NCBI GenBank assembly: GCA_947487895.1
Contig: CANKYF010000002.1
Coordinates: 248,001-312,000 of the forward strand
Source: an uncultured Flavobacteriaceae bacterium
GTDB taxonomy: Bacteria; Bacteroidota; Bacteroidia; Flavobacteriales; Flavobacteriaceae
Reading direction: 5' to 3'
Length of the DNA stretch: 64,000 bases
The position numbers were made by a program, and so were the translations under genes. Below, piece after piece: positions 35,016 through 43,944 of the stretch. The first letter of the stretch is position 1; every line of letters starts with the position of its first letter. Under the pieces are notes generated by a model. The model did not search any database. It saw only the letters and a program-made list of their open reading frames with translations, and was not told where the DNA came from.

Positions 35016-37154
35016 TTATTCATATATACCCTCTAAATCTAATAGAAATGCATATTCCATAGCAATTTCTTTTAAGCTTTCAAATCTTCCTGATGCCCCA
35101 CCATGACCAGAGTCCATATCTGTGTGTAATAGTAATAAATTATTATCGGTTTTTAGCTCTCTTAATTTAGCTACCCACTTAGCAGGTTCCCAATATTGTA
35201 CTTGAGAATCATGTAAACCAGTTGTTACTAACATATTTGGATAACCTTTAGCTTCTATATTATCATAAGGCGAATACGATTTCATATAATGATAATATTC
35301 TGAGTTATTAGGATTTCCCCACTCATCATACTCGCCAGTTGTTAATGGAATGGTATCATCTAGCATTGTGGTAACAACATCAACAAAAGGTACTGCTGCA
35401 AGCACACCTTTATATAACTCTGGATTCATATTAATAACAGCCCCCATTAATAGTCCTCCCGCAGACCCCCCATATGCATATAAATGTTCTTTGGACGTAT
35501 AATTCTGGGTAATTAAATATTTAGAACAGTCAATAAAATCATGGAAAGTATTCTTTTTAGTAAGTAATTTCCCGTTTTCATACCAATCCCTTCCTAAATA
35601 CTCTCCTCCTCTAATATGAGCAATGGCATAAATGAATCCACGATCTAATAAACTTAACCTTATAGTTGAAAAAGACGGATCTATAGTTGAACCATAGGAT
35701 CCGTAAGCGTATTGTAATAATGGATTTGTTCCATCTAGTTTTATCCCTTTTTTATATACCAAAGAAATGGGCACTTTAGCGCCATCTCTAGCTGTAGCCC
35801 ATATACGTTCTGATACATAATTATCTTTATTAAACTTTCCGCCTAAAATTTCTTGTTCTTTTTTTACTTCACTTTGCTTCGTTTTTAGATTATAATCTAT
35901 AATTGAGCTAGGTGTTGTTAAAGAATTGTAGGTATAACGCAATATATGGCTGTCAAAATCTGGATTATTGCCTATGTAAGTAGTATAAGTTTCAGAATTA
36001 AAAGGTAAATAATAATCGTCAGTACCATTCCAACTAATGATTCTCAATTTATTTAAACCATTTTCACGCTCATTAACGACCAAATAATCTTTAAAAATTT
36101 CAATATCTTCTAGTAAAACGTCTTTTCTATGTGGTAGTACTTCTTCCCAGTTTTTGATGTTAGTAGCGTTTTCAGATGTTTTAAGCAATTGAAAGTTTAA
36201 AGCACCATCATTATTTGCTATAACGTAAAAAACGCCATTATAATGCGCTATATTATACTCTAAATCTCGCTGACGCTCTTGAAATATCTTAAATTCTCCA
36301 TCAGGGTTATCTGCATTTAAAATTCTGTACTCTGTTGACAGTGTGCTAGAAGAACCTATTACTAAATATTTTTTTGACTTTGTTTTATAAACAAATGTGT
36401 TGAAAGTGTCATCGGTCTCATGATAAACCTCTTGTATATCATTTAAATCATTTCCCAATTGGTATTTAAAAATTTTATGAGATCTGAGAGTTACTTCATC
36501 TTTTTTAGCAAAAAACAACGTTTTATTATCATTTGCCCATGTAATACTTCCCGTAGTATTTTTTATTTCATCACTAAATATTTCGTCAGTATTTAAATCC
36601 TTAACTTGAATAGTGTATTGCCTTCTACTTACTGTATCTGTAGAAAAAGCAACTAAATTATTATCTGGACTAATAGCAATACCTCCTAATTTAAAATAAG
36701 TATGGTCTTTGGCCATTTCATTACAGTCAAACAATAATTCTTCCTTAGCCTCTAAAGTCTCTTTTTTTCTTATGTAAATTGGGTAATCTTTTCCTTTTTC
36801 ATATTTAGTTATATACCAATAACCATTTAATTTATATGGAACAGATGTATCATCTTCTTTAATTCTTCCTTTCATCTCTTCAAAAAGTGATTTTTGAAAA
36901 GTTTCGGTATGTTTTAATATTTCTTTGGTATAATTATTTTCTGCATTTAAGTAATCTATTACCTCTGGGTTATCTCTATCATTTAACCAGTAATAGTTAT
37001 CAATTCTTGTATCATCGTGTATACTAAGTTTTTTAGCTTCTTTTTTTGCTATGGGAGGATTAACCAGAATTTTATTTTCTGTCATTTTAATTTCTTTTTT
37101 ACAGGAAAGCGCAAAAATAAAGCTTAGCAACAAAATAAGACATCTATTTCTCAT
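35016..37154 (-). CDS. S9 family prolyl oligopeptidase/oligopeptidase B-like lipoprotein
   Basis: 712 residues. A lipoprotein signal (CLILLLSFIFALSC) places it in the periplasm or on a membrane face. An N-terminal beta-propeller (about residues 30-430) begins with RIDNYYWLNDRDNPEVIDYL, typical of S9A. The C-terminal alpha/beta hydrolase has YGGSAGGLLMGA with the nucleophile Ser, then Asp in TTGLHDSQVQYWEP and His in MDSGHGGASGR. It cleaves short peptides after Pro or basic residues. It stands alone, divergent from the YbaB gene. Confidence 0.92.
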   Translation of the reverse strand: MRNRCLILLLSFIFALSCKKEIKMTENKILVNPPIAKKEAKKLSIHDDTRIDNYYWLNDRDNPEVIDYLNAENNYTKEILKHTETFQKSLFEEMKGRIKEDDTSVPYKLNGYWYITKYEKGKDYPIYIRKKETLEAKEELLFDCNEMAKDHTYFKLGGIAISPDNNLVAFSTDTVSRRQYTIQVKDLNTDEIFSDEIKNTTGSITWANDNKTLFFAKKDEVTLRSHKIFKYQLGNDLNDIQEVYHETDDTFNTFVYKTKSKKYLVIGSSSTLSTEYRILNADNPDGEFKIFQERQRDLEYNIAHYNGVFYVIANNDGALNFQLLKTSENATNIKNWEEVLPHRKDVLLEDIEIFKDYLVVNERENGLNKLRIISWNGTDDYYLPFNSETYTTYIGNNPDFDSHILRYTYNSLTTPSSIIDYNLKTKQSEVKKEQEILGGKFNKDNYVSERIWATARDGAKVPISLVYKKGIKLDGTNPLLQYAYGSYGSTIDPSFSTIRLSLLDRGFIYAIAHIRGGEYLGRDWYENGKLLTKKNTFHDFIDCSKYLITQNYTSKEHLYAYGGSAGGLLMGAVINMNPELYKGVLAAVPFVDVVTTMLDDTIPLTTGEYDEWGNPNNSEYYHYMKSYSPYDNIEAKGYPNMLVTTGLHDSQVQYWEPAKWVAKLRELKTDNNLLLLHTDMDSGHGGASGRFESLKEIAMEYAFLLDLEGIYE

Positions 37155-37165
37155 ATTAAATTTCT

Positions 37166-37192
37166 TTGATATAAAATTACCTGTTAAATTTG
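37166..37192 (+). promoter_or_regulatory. Promoter TTG-N16-TAAATTTG for the YbaB gene
   Basis: TTG at 37166-37168 and TAAATTTG at 37185-37192; the spacing is a little short, but the -7 box is perfect and ends 25 bp before the ATG at 37218. Confidence 0.5.
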
Positions 37193-37217
37193 TCTTTATA
37201 ATTTAAACTTACAATTT

Positions 37218-37541
37218 ATGTTTGGAGATATGATGAATATGATGGGTAAACTTAAAGAAGCCCAGAAAAAAGTTGAAGAAACTAAAAAACGCTTAGATAC
37301 TGTTTTAATTGATGAGGACAGCTCTGATAATAAGTTAAAAGTAACTATTACAGCCAACAGAGAAATTAAAACTATAGAAATACATGACGAGTTACTTGAA
37401 GATAAAGAACAACTTGAAGATTACCTTGTTTTAACGATTAATAAAGCTATACAAAAAGCTTCTAAAATTAATGAAGCTGAATTAGCTGCCGCTGCCAAAG
37501 ACGGATTACCCAATATACCTGGAATGGATATATTTAAGTAG
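37218..37541 (+). CDS. YbaB/EbfC family nucleoid-associated protein
   Basis: 107 residues, the normal size. [20 protein letters not shown] is the helical, Met-rich opening of the family, followed by the central strands [19 protein letters not shown] and a C-terminal helix ALQKA-like [17 protein letters not shown]. These dimers bind DNA as small nucleoid proteins. Here the usual partners dnaX and recR are absent. The stop codon lies at the edge of a 7-bp tandem repeat shared with the convergent threonine aldolase gene. Confidence 0.88.
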   Translation: MFGDMMNMMGKLKEAQKKVEETKKRLDTVLIDEDSSDNKLKVTITANREIKTIEIHDELLEDKEQLEDYLVLTINKAIQKASKINEAELAAAAKDGLPNIPGMDIFK

Positions 37542-37570
37542 TAGTTAGTAGTTAGTAGTTAGTAGTTAGT
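37541..37570. repeat. Tandem 7-bp repeat (GTAGTTA, four copies plus two bases)
   Basis: Four head-to-tail copies of GTAGTTA fill the gap between convergent genes. The array contains the stop codon of the minus-strand threonine aldolase gene and touches that of the YbaB gene, so copy-number change would alter the last residues of the aldolase. Confidence 0.85.
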
Positions 37571-38590
37571 GAAATTAGTCTTTCTAAGTATATTTATTAA
37601 CTTTTCATGCATGTCATTAGTGTAATCAAGATGTGTTACTACACGAAGCTTATTGCTCCCCATACTAATAATATGAATATTATTGTCTTTTAGTTTATTA
37701 AGAAATGTACTTTCGTTTACATCTTCATTAAGCTCAAATATTATAATATTAGTTTCTACAGGTTCAACTACTTTAATAATTGAGAGTTGAGATAAAACCT
37801 CTCCTATTTCTTTTGCCTTTTGATGGTCATTTACTAGCCTCTCAATATTATTATCTAATGCGTAAAGACCTGCTGCTGCTAAATATCCAGCCTGCCTCAT
37901 ATTGCCTCCAAATACTTTTCTAATTCTAAGTGCATTTTTCATAATATCTTCATCTCCCACGAGAACTGAACCTACAGGACATCCTAAGCCTTTGCTTAAA
38001 CAAACTGAAATGGTATCAAAGATTTCCCCATATTGTTGGGTTGTTTCGTTTTTTGCAACTAAAGCATTCCATAACCTTGCACCGTCTAAGTGATATCCTA
38101 ATTCTTTAAAATCACAAACTTTTTTAATCCGTTTTAATTCTTCAAAATCCCAACATGCACCTCCCCCTTTGTTTGTAGTATTTTCAATTGCCACCATGCT
38201 TGTTTTAGCATACCAATAATCTTTAGGGTTTATGGATTCTTTAGTTTGGTTTGCTGTAAACATGCCTCTATGTCCTTCAATTAATTTACAGGACACACCA
38301 CTATTAAAAGACATGCCACCAGATTCATAATTATAGATATGAGCATATGTATCACAGATAACTTGTTCTCCAGGATTTGTATGTAGTTTTACAGCTGTTT
38401 GATTTGCCATAGTACCACTAGGAAAAAACAATGCTTTTTCCTTACCAAACATTTTAGCAACCCTTTCCTCTAATTCATTTACAGTATTATCTTCTCTAAA
38501 TACATCATCACCTACTTTAGCTTGCATCATTATTTCAAGCATTGCCGTATTTGGCTTTGTTACAGTATCACTTCTAAGGTCTATTTTCAT
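37559..38590 (-). CDS. Threonine aldolase (low-specificity type)
   Basis: 343 residues, PLP fold type I. MKIDLRSDTVTKPN is the family's opening; FFPSGTMANQTAVK, HLDGARLWNALVA (PLP Asp) and SVCLSKGLGCPVGSVLVG (Schiff-base Lys) follow. It splits L-threonine or allo-threonine to glycine and acetaldehyde. It begins about 250 bp before the divergent thioester-type lipoprotein and ends inside a tandem repeat, which supplies its last codons (TNY). Confidence 0.92.
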   Translation of the reverse strand: MKIDLRSDTVTKPNTAMLEIMMQAKVGDDVFREDNTVNELEERVAKMFGKEKALFFPSGTMANQTAVKLHTNPGEQVICDTYAHIYNYESGGMSFNSGVSCKLIEGHRGMFTANQTKESINPKDYWYAKTSMVAIENTTNKGGGACWDFEELKRIKKVCDFKELGYHLDGARLWNALVAKNETTQQYGEIFDTISVCLSKGLGCPVGSVLVGDEDIMKNALRIRKVFGGNMRQAGYLAAAGLYALDNNIERLVNDHQKAKEIGEVLSQLSIIKVVEPVETNIIIFELNEDVNESTFLNKLKDNNIHIISMGSNKLRVVTHLDYTNDMHEKLINILRKTNFTNY

Positions 38591-38697
38591 TTAAATTCTA
38601 ATCTATTGTTTGTTACAATAATACATATTAAAACTTGACTAGTAGCTTGCCTTGATATATTCTTCACATTACTGATCATCGTTAATATTTTATTTTT

Positions 38698-38740
38698 ATC
38701 TATTAATCGAAATAATTAATCGTTCATCTATTAATCGAAA
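38698..38740. repeat. Direct repeat of ATCTATTAATCGAAA
   Basis: The 15-mer occurs at 38698-38712 and 38726-38740 (28-bp period); a partial TTAATCG lies between the copies and a related CTATTAATCAAT lies near 38808. It sits 50-90 bp upstream of the -7 box of the lipoprotein gene, so it may be a regulator-binding array. Confidence 0.6.
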
Positions 38741-38788
38741 GAATACTAAACTACAGCCATTTTTTTATTTAACAATTCTGTAACACAA

Positions 38789-38796
38789 TAAATTTG
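38789..38796 (+). promoter_or_regulatory. -7 promoter box (TAAATTTG)
   Basis: A perfect TAnnTTTG match ending 45 bp before the lipoprotein start at 38842. No clear TTG at -33, which would fit activator dependence through the upstream direct repeats. Confidence 0.55.
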
Positions 38797-38841
38797 CACT
38801 CGAATAGCTATTAATCAATTTAAAAAAATTATTTAAAAATT

Positions 38842-40143
38842 ATGAAACACTTATCACGATTATTAATGTTGACAGCACTTGTTATTTTTGTGTCTTGTCA
38901 AAACGAAGAATTGACAGGGAGTCAATCTTTAGATCAAGAAACTACAATAGAAGTCCTTACTGAAGATGGGGAATTTGATTTAGATGAGGGAGCAGAAGGC
39001 TCTTTATCTTTAAATGATGATAGTGAAATTTTAGTAAAACGCACTAAAGCAATTAATTTTTCAGCTAAATCAAGTTCTTCTTGTACTCCAGATTTAGAAG
39101 CTTTAGAATTAAGCTTACCAGAAAGTGTAAGCCTTAGAACTACAGAAAACCCTGCAGATGACGCATACTTTAAATTTGATATTTTAGATACAGATTTAGC
39201 ATCTACTGACTTGAAAGGTTGGTGTATTGATGTTGATGGGTTTTTAGAAGTTGAAGGTCCATATGATTTTTCTGTACATTCAAGTTATGAAGATTTAAGC
39301 GATGTAAAAGATGCTAAGGGTAATCCTGTAGTTGAAAACCTAGATAAATTTGATGAAGTAAATTGGATTTTAAACCAAGATTTTATTGGAAAAGTAAGCC
39401 CAATTTCTGGAGAAACTTATACTTATGGAATGGTACAATGGGCTATATGGGAGCTTTTAGATGATAGAAATTGTGTTAATTGTTTTTACTTAACAGGCGA
39501 TGTAAAAGATGGATGGAAACAAAACAGACAAGCTCTAGAAGCTGTAGCCATGGAAATAGTTGATGCTGCTCTAGAAAATGGAAAAGATTTTGTTCCTGGA
39601 TGTGGTCAAAAAGTTGCTCTTATTTTTGTTGCTGAAAACCTTAATCCAAAAAGCCAAATCACTCAATCTATAATTTATACTGTAGATGTTCCTGAAGTTG
39701 AAGAAGAATGTAGTGATTGTGAAGGTAAAGTAACAGAATTAGAGTTAGAGTTTGATTGGCATCAAGCTAAAACGATAAAAATCTACCAAAAGAAAGAAAA
39801 TTCTTATTGGGGTGTTAAGATATTTGATGGTGAAGTACAACCAGGTGGTGTGATTTCTCTTAAAGGAGTTAACCTTGATGGTTCTTTTGGAGATAAAATA
39901 TACATATATATAGGTTCTGGTCACTATTGTAAATACTACACCAAAATTAAAACAAACTGTAACCTAAAAATTGGACCTGGATATGAAAGAGGTGTATTTA
40001 AAGTAGTAAGTGGTAGAAGCTCTCATGGTGGTGAACTTTGTGAATATACTCCGCCAACTTACGATTGCTATAAATATAGATATTGGTGGAAATGTTATAC
40101 CAATTATCATTGGTCATGCTATAAACGCTATCACGGTTGGTAG
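38842..40143 (+). CDS. Surface lipoprotein with thioester-type (Cys-Gln) domain, DUF7467-like domain and aromatic/Cys tail
   Basis: 433 residues. Lipobox VIFVSC with acylated Cys19, then an acidic spacer rich in Asp/Glu that fits surface-export signals of Bacteroidota lipoproteins. Residues about 85-250 carry GWCIDVDG (Cys128) and YGMVQWAIWELL (Gln199), matching the [YF]C and hydrophobic-Q-x-x-hydrophobic motifs whose side chains form the internal thioester of Gram-positive TED adhesins. Residues about 291-397 look like DUF7467 (KIYQKKE, FDGEVQPGG, CNLKIGPG). The last 33 residues hold many Tyr, Trp, His and three Cys (YDCYKYRYWWKCY). Thioester formation is inferred from motifs only. Single gene with upstream repeats and its own terminator. 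Confidence 0.75.
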   Translation: MKHLSRLLMLTALVIFVSCQNEELTGSQSLDQETTIEVLTEDGEFDLDEGAEGSLSLNDDSEILVKRTKAINFSAKSSSSCTPDLEALELSLPESVSLRTTENPADDAYFKFDILDTDLASTDLKGWCIDVDGFLEVEGPYDFSVHSSYEDLSDVKDAKGNPVVENLDKFDEVNWILNQDFIGKVSPISGETYTYGMVQWAIWELLDDRNCVNCFYLTGDVKDGWKQNRQALEAVAMEIVDAALENGKDFVPGCGQKVALIFVAENLNPKSQITQSIIYTVDVPEVEEECSDCEGKVTELELEFDWHQAKTIKIYQKKENSYWGVKIFDGEVQPGGVISLKGVNLDGSFGDKIYIYIGSGHYCKYYTKIKTNCNLKIGPGYERGVFKVVSGRSSHGGELCEYTPPTYDCYKYRYWWKCYTNYHWSCYKRYHGW

Positions 40144-40170
40144 TATGTTAGGAGTATAATAAATTACTAA

Positions 40171-40198
40171 AAAGAGGCTAAATAGCCTCTTTTTTTTA
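40171..40198 (+). terminator. Terminator after the thioester-type lipoprotein
   Basis: AGAGGCTA, two bases, TAGCCTCT and a run of seven to eight T, 30 bp after the stop. Confidence 0.85.
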
Positions 40199-40232
40199 TT
40201 TTTACAAAGTATATTCAATACCCCAAATAAAA

Positions 40233-41543
40233 ATGAGATACTTAAACCTACGAAATAATCTTTTTTGGCTTATTGATAAATTAAAAGGAAGAAGCATAAA
40301 AAAACACTATAAAGAAATAGCTTCTATTCTTAACGCCCCTACTACTCAATCTTCAATAAAACTAAGAGAAACTAATCTTTCTAATCTGTTAAAACATGCT
40401 GTAGATACTACCCCTTTTTATAAAAAGTACAATAATTTTAATTCTATTTTAGATTTTCCAGTAATTAAAAAAACGGTAGTTCAAGATACTTTTGAAGCGT
40501 TTCAGTCTAAACCCTATAAAGACTTAGATAACTTTAAAGTCTCTACTAGTGGCTCTACAGGTGTCCCTTTTTTCCTTTTTCAAGATGTACAAAAAAGAAA
40601 CAGAAATAGAGCAGACGTTATATACTTCTTAAATAAATGTGGTTATAACATTGGTGATAAACTCTATGAATTGGAAGTTTGGAGAAAACTAAATAAAAAA
40701 GGAAAACTTAAATCTTGGCTTCAAAATGTTATTCAATTTGATACAACTAAATTAACAAACGAAAGAATTGAGGAGTTTCTCCATATTCTTAAAACAGATA
40801 TATCTAAAAGAAAAACGATCTTAGGATTCGCTTCTTCATTTGAGATGATAGCTCAATATCTTGAAAAAAAAGATGTAGTTACAAATGTTGAAGGCTTAAA
40901 GTCTGCTGTTGCAAATTCTGAATATTTAAATCCCTACACAAAAAAAGTAATGGGACAATACCTAAATACACAAGTTTTATCTAGGTATTCTAGCGAAGAA
41001 ATTGGTATTGTCGCTCATCAAACACTTAATTCTCCTAATGATTTTGTAATTAATCATGCTAGTTACTATGTAGAGATTCTTAATTTTGATAATAATAATC
41101 CAGTAAAAGCCGGAGAGTATGGACGTATTGTTGTGACAGATCTATTTAACTATGCAATGCCAATGATTAGATACGATACAGGTGATATTGCCAAGTTTAA
41201 TGTATTAGAAAACGGCACACCTTACTTTGAAAAAGTTGAAGGTAGAAAAATGGATTTAATTTACGATACCAATGGAAATATAGTATCTTCTTTTGTTGTC
41301 TACACTAAATTCTATAAATATTACAAACTACTACAGCAATACCAATTTATTCAAAAAAGTAAAAAAGTATACGAAATAAAACTTAATCTAAAAAGCGAAT
41401 CATTTGAATTTGAAAATGAATTAATTGAGGATGTTAAAAATGATTTTGGACATGATGCCATAGTGAATATTACTTATGTTGACGAAATACCACCTCTTTC
41501 TTCTGGTAAAAGGCGTAAAGTAGTAAGCTTATTGAATTCTTAA
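40233..41543 (+). CDS. CapK/PaaK-like AMP-forming ligase (copy 2 of 3)
   Basis: 436 residues. Same family and layout as the gene at 3027: FWLIDKLKG opening, STSGSTGVPF nucleotide loop, MIRYDTGDIA, and a C-terminal LSSGKRRKV. It is convergent with copy 3, the stops being 11 bp apart, so these two face each other instead of forming one operon. The substrate is unknown. Residue differences among the three copies around the pocket (GYNIGDKL here, GYKLGYKL in copy 3) suggest different acyl substrates or acceptors. It follows the terminator of the lipoprotein gene by about 35 bp. Confidence 0.8.
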   Translation: MRYLNLRNNLFWLIDKLKGRSIKKHYKEIASILNAPTTQSSIKLRETNLSNLLKHAVDTTPFYKKYNNFNSILDFPVIKKTVVQDTFEAFQSKPYKDLDNFKVSTSGSTGVPFFLFQDVQKRNRNRADVIYFLNKCGYNIGDKLYELEVWRKLNKKGKLKSWLQNVIQFDTTKLTNERIEEFLHILKTDISKRKTILGFASSFEMIAQYLEKKDVVTNVEGLKSAVANSEYLNPYTKKVMGQYLNTQVLSRYSSEEIGIVAHQTLNSPNDFVINHASYYVEILNFDNNNPVKAGEYGRIVVTDLFNYAMPMIRYDTGDIAKFNVLENGTPYFEKVEGRKMDLIYDTNGNIVSSFVVYTKFYKYYKLLQQYQFIQKSKKVYEIKLNLKSESFEFENELIEDVKNDFGHDAIVNITYVDEIPPLSSGKRRKVVSLLNS

Positions 41544-41554
41544 TTATATCAATA

Positions 41555-42859
41555 CTATAATTTCAGTTTTGATATCGTTAATTTCCTCTTTCCAGAAGAT
41601 AATATAGGAATTTCATCAACGTATTCAATTTTAATAATTGCATCTTCGCCTAAAGATTTATGAAATACATTTAGTAATTTATCTTCTTTCTCAAAATTTT
41701 TATCAATGCTAAGTTTTATCAAATACGTTTTTTGGTTTTCTTGTATTAGTTGAAATTGCTTCACTTCAGGGAAATATTCTAAATCATATACAGCATAAGT
41801 CACTGGCTCTCCACTTGTATTATAAATAGTATCCATACGTCTACCTTCAACTTTATAGAATACAGGGATAGAGTCGAAATTATTTTTATCAATATCTATT
41901 ATTGCTAAATCACCGGTATCATACCTAATCATCGGCATATAGTAATTGAATAAATCAGTAACTACAACTCTCCCAATTTCACCATGTTTAACAGGAATAT
42001 CTCTATCAATCTCTAAAATTTCTATGAAAAAACTAGCCCAATTAATTAAAAAATTGGTTCCTTTTCCAAGAATTTGTTGGGATAGTATTCCGTTTTCCAT
42101 ATTAGAATACCGAGATATAGGGTCTATACCAAAATATTTTTTCAGAGAAAGTCTTGTTGAATAGCCTAAAGCTTCAGAATTAGCTATTACGGATTTCATT
42201 TTTACACCTAAAGGGTTTGTGTCTTTTGTGTTTAAATAAAAACAAATATCTCTTAATGAGGAGGCATAACCTATTATAGCTTTGTTTGATACTCCTTTTT
42301 TTATTTCAACTATTAGATTATCAATAGCTCTTTCTCCTAGCCCATTAGATTTAACTGTTTCAACATTTTGAAAAAAAGACATTAATTTACTCTTCCTTAA
42401 AGTACCTCCCCAAAGCCTTATATAATACAACTTATACCCTAATTTATAACCAGCTTTTTCACCAAAATAAATAGTATCAGCAGTATTTCTAATTCTTTTA
42501 TTTTTGTCTTGCAAAACGGTAAAAGGTGTTCCAGTAGAACCACTAGTACTAATCTCAAAACTCTTTTTAGAAACATATGCTTGAGATATAAAATTCTTCA
42601 TATCTCTTACCATAGCTTTACTAATAACAGGGAAATCTTCAATTGAAGAAAAATGAGAATATTTTTTGTAGTAAGGTACTGTTTTAGCTGCGTGATTTAA
42701 TATATCTAATAGATAGTTGTCTCTTTTGCTTTTTGATTTAGTGGTATTATAATTCTCTAAAATAAACTTTATGTCATTGTAGTGTTTCTTTACTTTACCT
42801 CCTTTCAAAAAATCTAAAAACCAATAAAATAGATGCCTAATTTTTTCTCCAAATTTCAT
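41555..42859 (-). CDS. CapK/PaaK-like AMP-forming ligase (copy 3 of 3)
   Basis: About 434 residues. STSGSTGTPF, MIRYDTGDLA and LSSGKRKL mark the family. The ATG at 42859 (MKFGEKI) lines up with the starts of the other copies better than 42871. It is the last gene of the minus-strand row phosphotransferase, ATP-grasp, ligase (44565 to 41555). The same three functions occur at 3027-6043 in the order ligase, phosphotransferase, ATP-grasp. Acyl substrate unknown. Confidence 0.8.
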   Translation of the reverse strand: MKFGEKIRHLFYWFLDFLKGGKVKKHYNDIKFILENYNTTKSKSKRDNYLLDILNHAAKTVPYYKKYSHFSSIEDFPVISKAMVRDMKNFISQAYVSKKSFEISTSGSTGTPFTVLQDKNKRIRNTADTIYFGEKAGYKLGYKLYYIRLWGGTLRKSKLMSFFQNVETVKSNGLGERAIDNLIVEIKKGVSNKAIIGYASSLRDICFYLNTKDTNPLGVKMKSVIANSEALGYSTRLSLKKYFGIDPISRYSNMENGILSQQILGKGTNFLINWASFFIEILEIDRDIPVKHGEIGRVVVTDLFNYYMPMIRYDTGDLAIIDIDKNNFDSIPVFYKVEGRRMDTIYNTSGEPVTYAVYDLEYFPEVKQFQLIQENQKTYLIKLSIDKNFEKEDKLLNVFHKSLGEDAIIKIEYVDEIPILSSGKRKLTISKLKL

Positions 42860-42895
42860 TTTAAAAAGCATTAAAGCTTAAACTTTAGGTGAATT

Positions 42896-43930
42896 TTATT
42901 CGCCCTGTTGTATTAATCTATCACATTTTGAATGAATAATACTAGGTTTATAATTTATATGTTTAATTGGATTAGAATCTGGATTATTAATAATCCAATC
43001 AATATAAACAGCAGCAATGTTCGCTCCAGCATTATGAGAAAAAGGATAGCCCCCTCCAAATCTTGGATTTAACTCTAAAACATAAATTTTTTCATTGTAA
43101 ACAAATGCATCTCCATCCATTGTACCAACATGTTTTAAATTTTTAGCTATTGTTTTACCAATATTATCAAACGAAGAATCAACAATAGAAACTGCTTTAT
43201 CAGTTTCACCATTACGCATTGAAAGCTTCTCTCTTACAAATGTTCCAAAATATTCGCCTTTCAAATCATTAACTATATCAAAGCCAAATTCTTTTCCATT
43301 CAATTTTTCTTGGATTAAAATAGAGGTACCTTCTTCAATAATAGAACTTTCATTAATACTTTTTAAAACAGATCTTTTAAGCTTTATATTTTGCAACTTG
43401 TAATTTAACTTTAATTCTTCTATAGTCTCTACAAATTCAACACTTAAAGAACCACTACCAAAACGAGGTTTTAATACCAAAGGAAAACTTAAAACTCCTT
43501 TATCAATATCAGTTAAAGCAGAATCTAAGTTTATATATGTTTTAGGCGAATTCAAGCCAATACTTTCAATAAAGTTATGTGTTTTCCATTTATCAAATGC
43601 AGTATTTATAACTTCTGTAGCGGATACAATTACCTTTGTATCTAAATCTTCAAATAATTTTTTATTTTTTGATAAAATTGGAAGTTCAAAATCATTTAAA
43701 GATATGATGGCTTTTATAGAATAACGTTTAACAATTTCAATTAAACTATCAATATAATTTTCATTGTTTACGTTAGGAACACATATTGAAATATCTGCAT
43801 CTGCAAACGCTGTTGCAAGTTTTTGACTATCTACTGCAATAACCTTACCTCTACCATTTAAAGCTTCTTTAAAATAGTTCATAAGGTAATTCCGTCTACC
43901 TGCACAAGTAAAAAGTATATTGTATTTCAT
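42896..43930 (-). CDS. ATP-grasp domain protein, copy 2
   Basis: 344 residues, closely similar along its length to the gene at 5000-6043: the same opening ILFTCAGRRNYL, then ALNGRGKVIAVDSQ, PLVLKPRFGSGS (ATP loop), LIQEKLNGKEFGFDIVNDLK and VLELNPRFGGGYPFSHNAGA (metal site). It should activate a carboxylate as acyl-phosphate and join it to an amine. Its position between the sugar phosphotransferase and the CapK-like ligase mirrors the first module and suggests that the three act on one lipid-linked substrate. Confidence 0.82.
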   Translation of the reverse strand: MKYNILFTCAGRRNYLMNYFKEALNGRGKVIAVDSQKLATAFADADISICVPNVNNENYIDSLIEIVKRYSIKAIISLNDFELPILSKNKKLFEDLDTKVIVSATEVINTAFDKWKTHNFIESIGLNSPKTYINLDSALTDIDKGVLSFPLVLKPRFGSGSLSVEFVETIEELKLNYKLQNIKLKRSVLKSINESSIIEEGTSILIQEKLNGKEFGFDIVNDLKGEYFGTFVREKLSMRNGETDKAVSIVDSSFDNIGKTIAKNLKHVGTMDGDAFVYNEKIYVLELNPRFGGGYPFSHNAGANIAAVYIDWIINNPDSNPIKHINYKPSIIHSKCDRLIQQGE

Positions 43931-43944
43931 ACTTATTTTAATAA

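Noticed and set aside
37541-37570. The heptamer array as a CRISPR or attachment site
   Set aside because: No spacers, no cas genes and no integrase; it is a simple tandem repeat.
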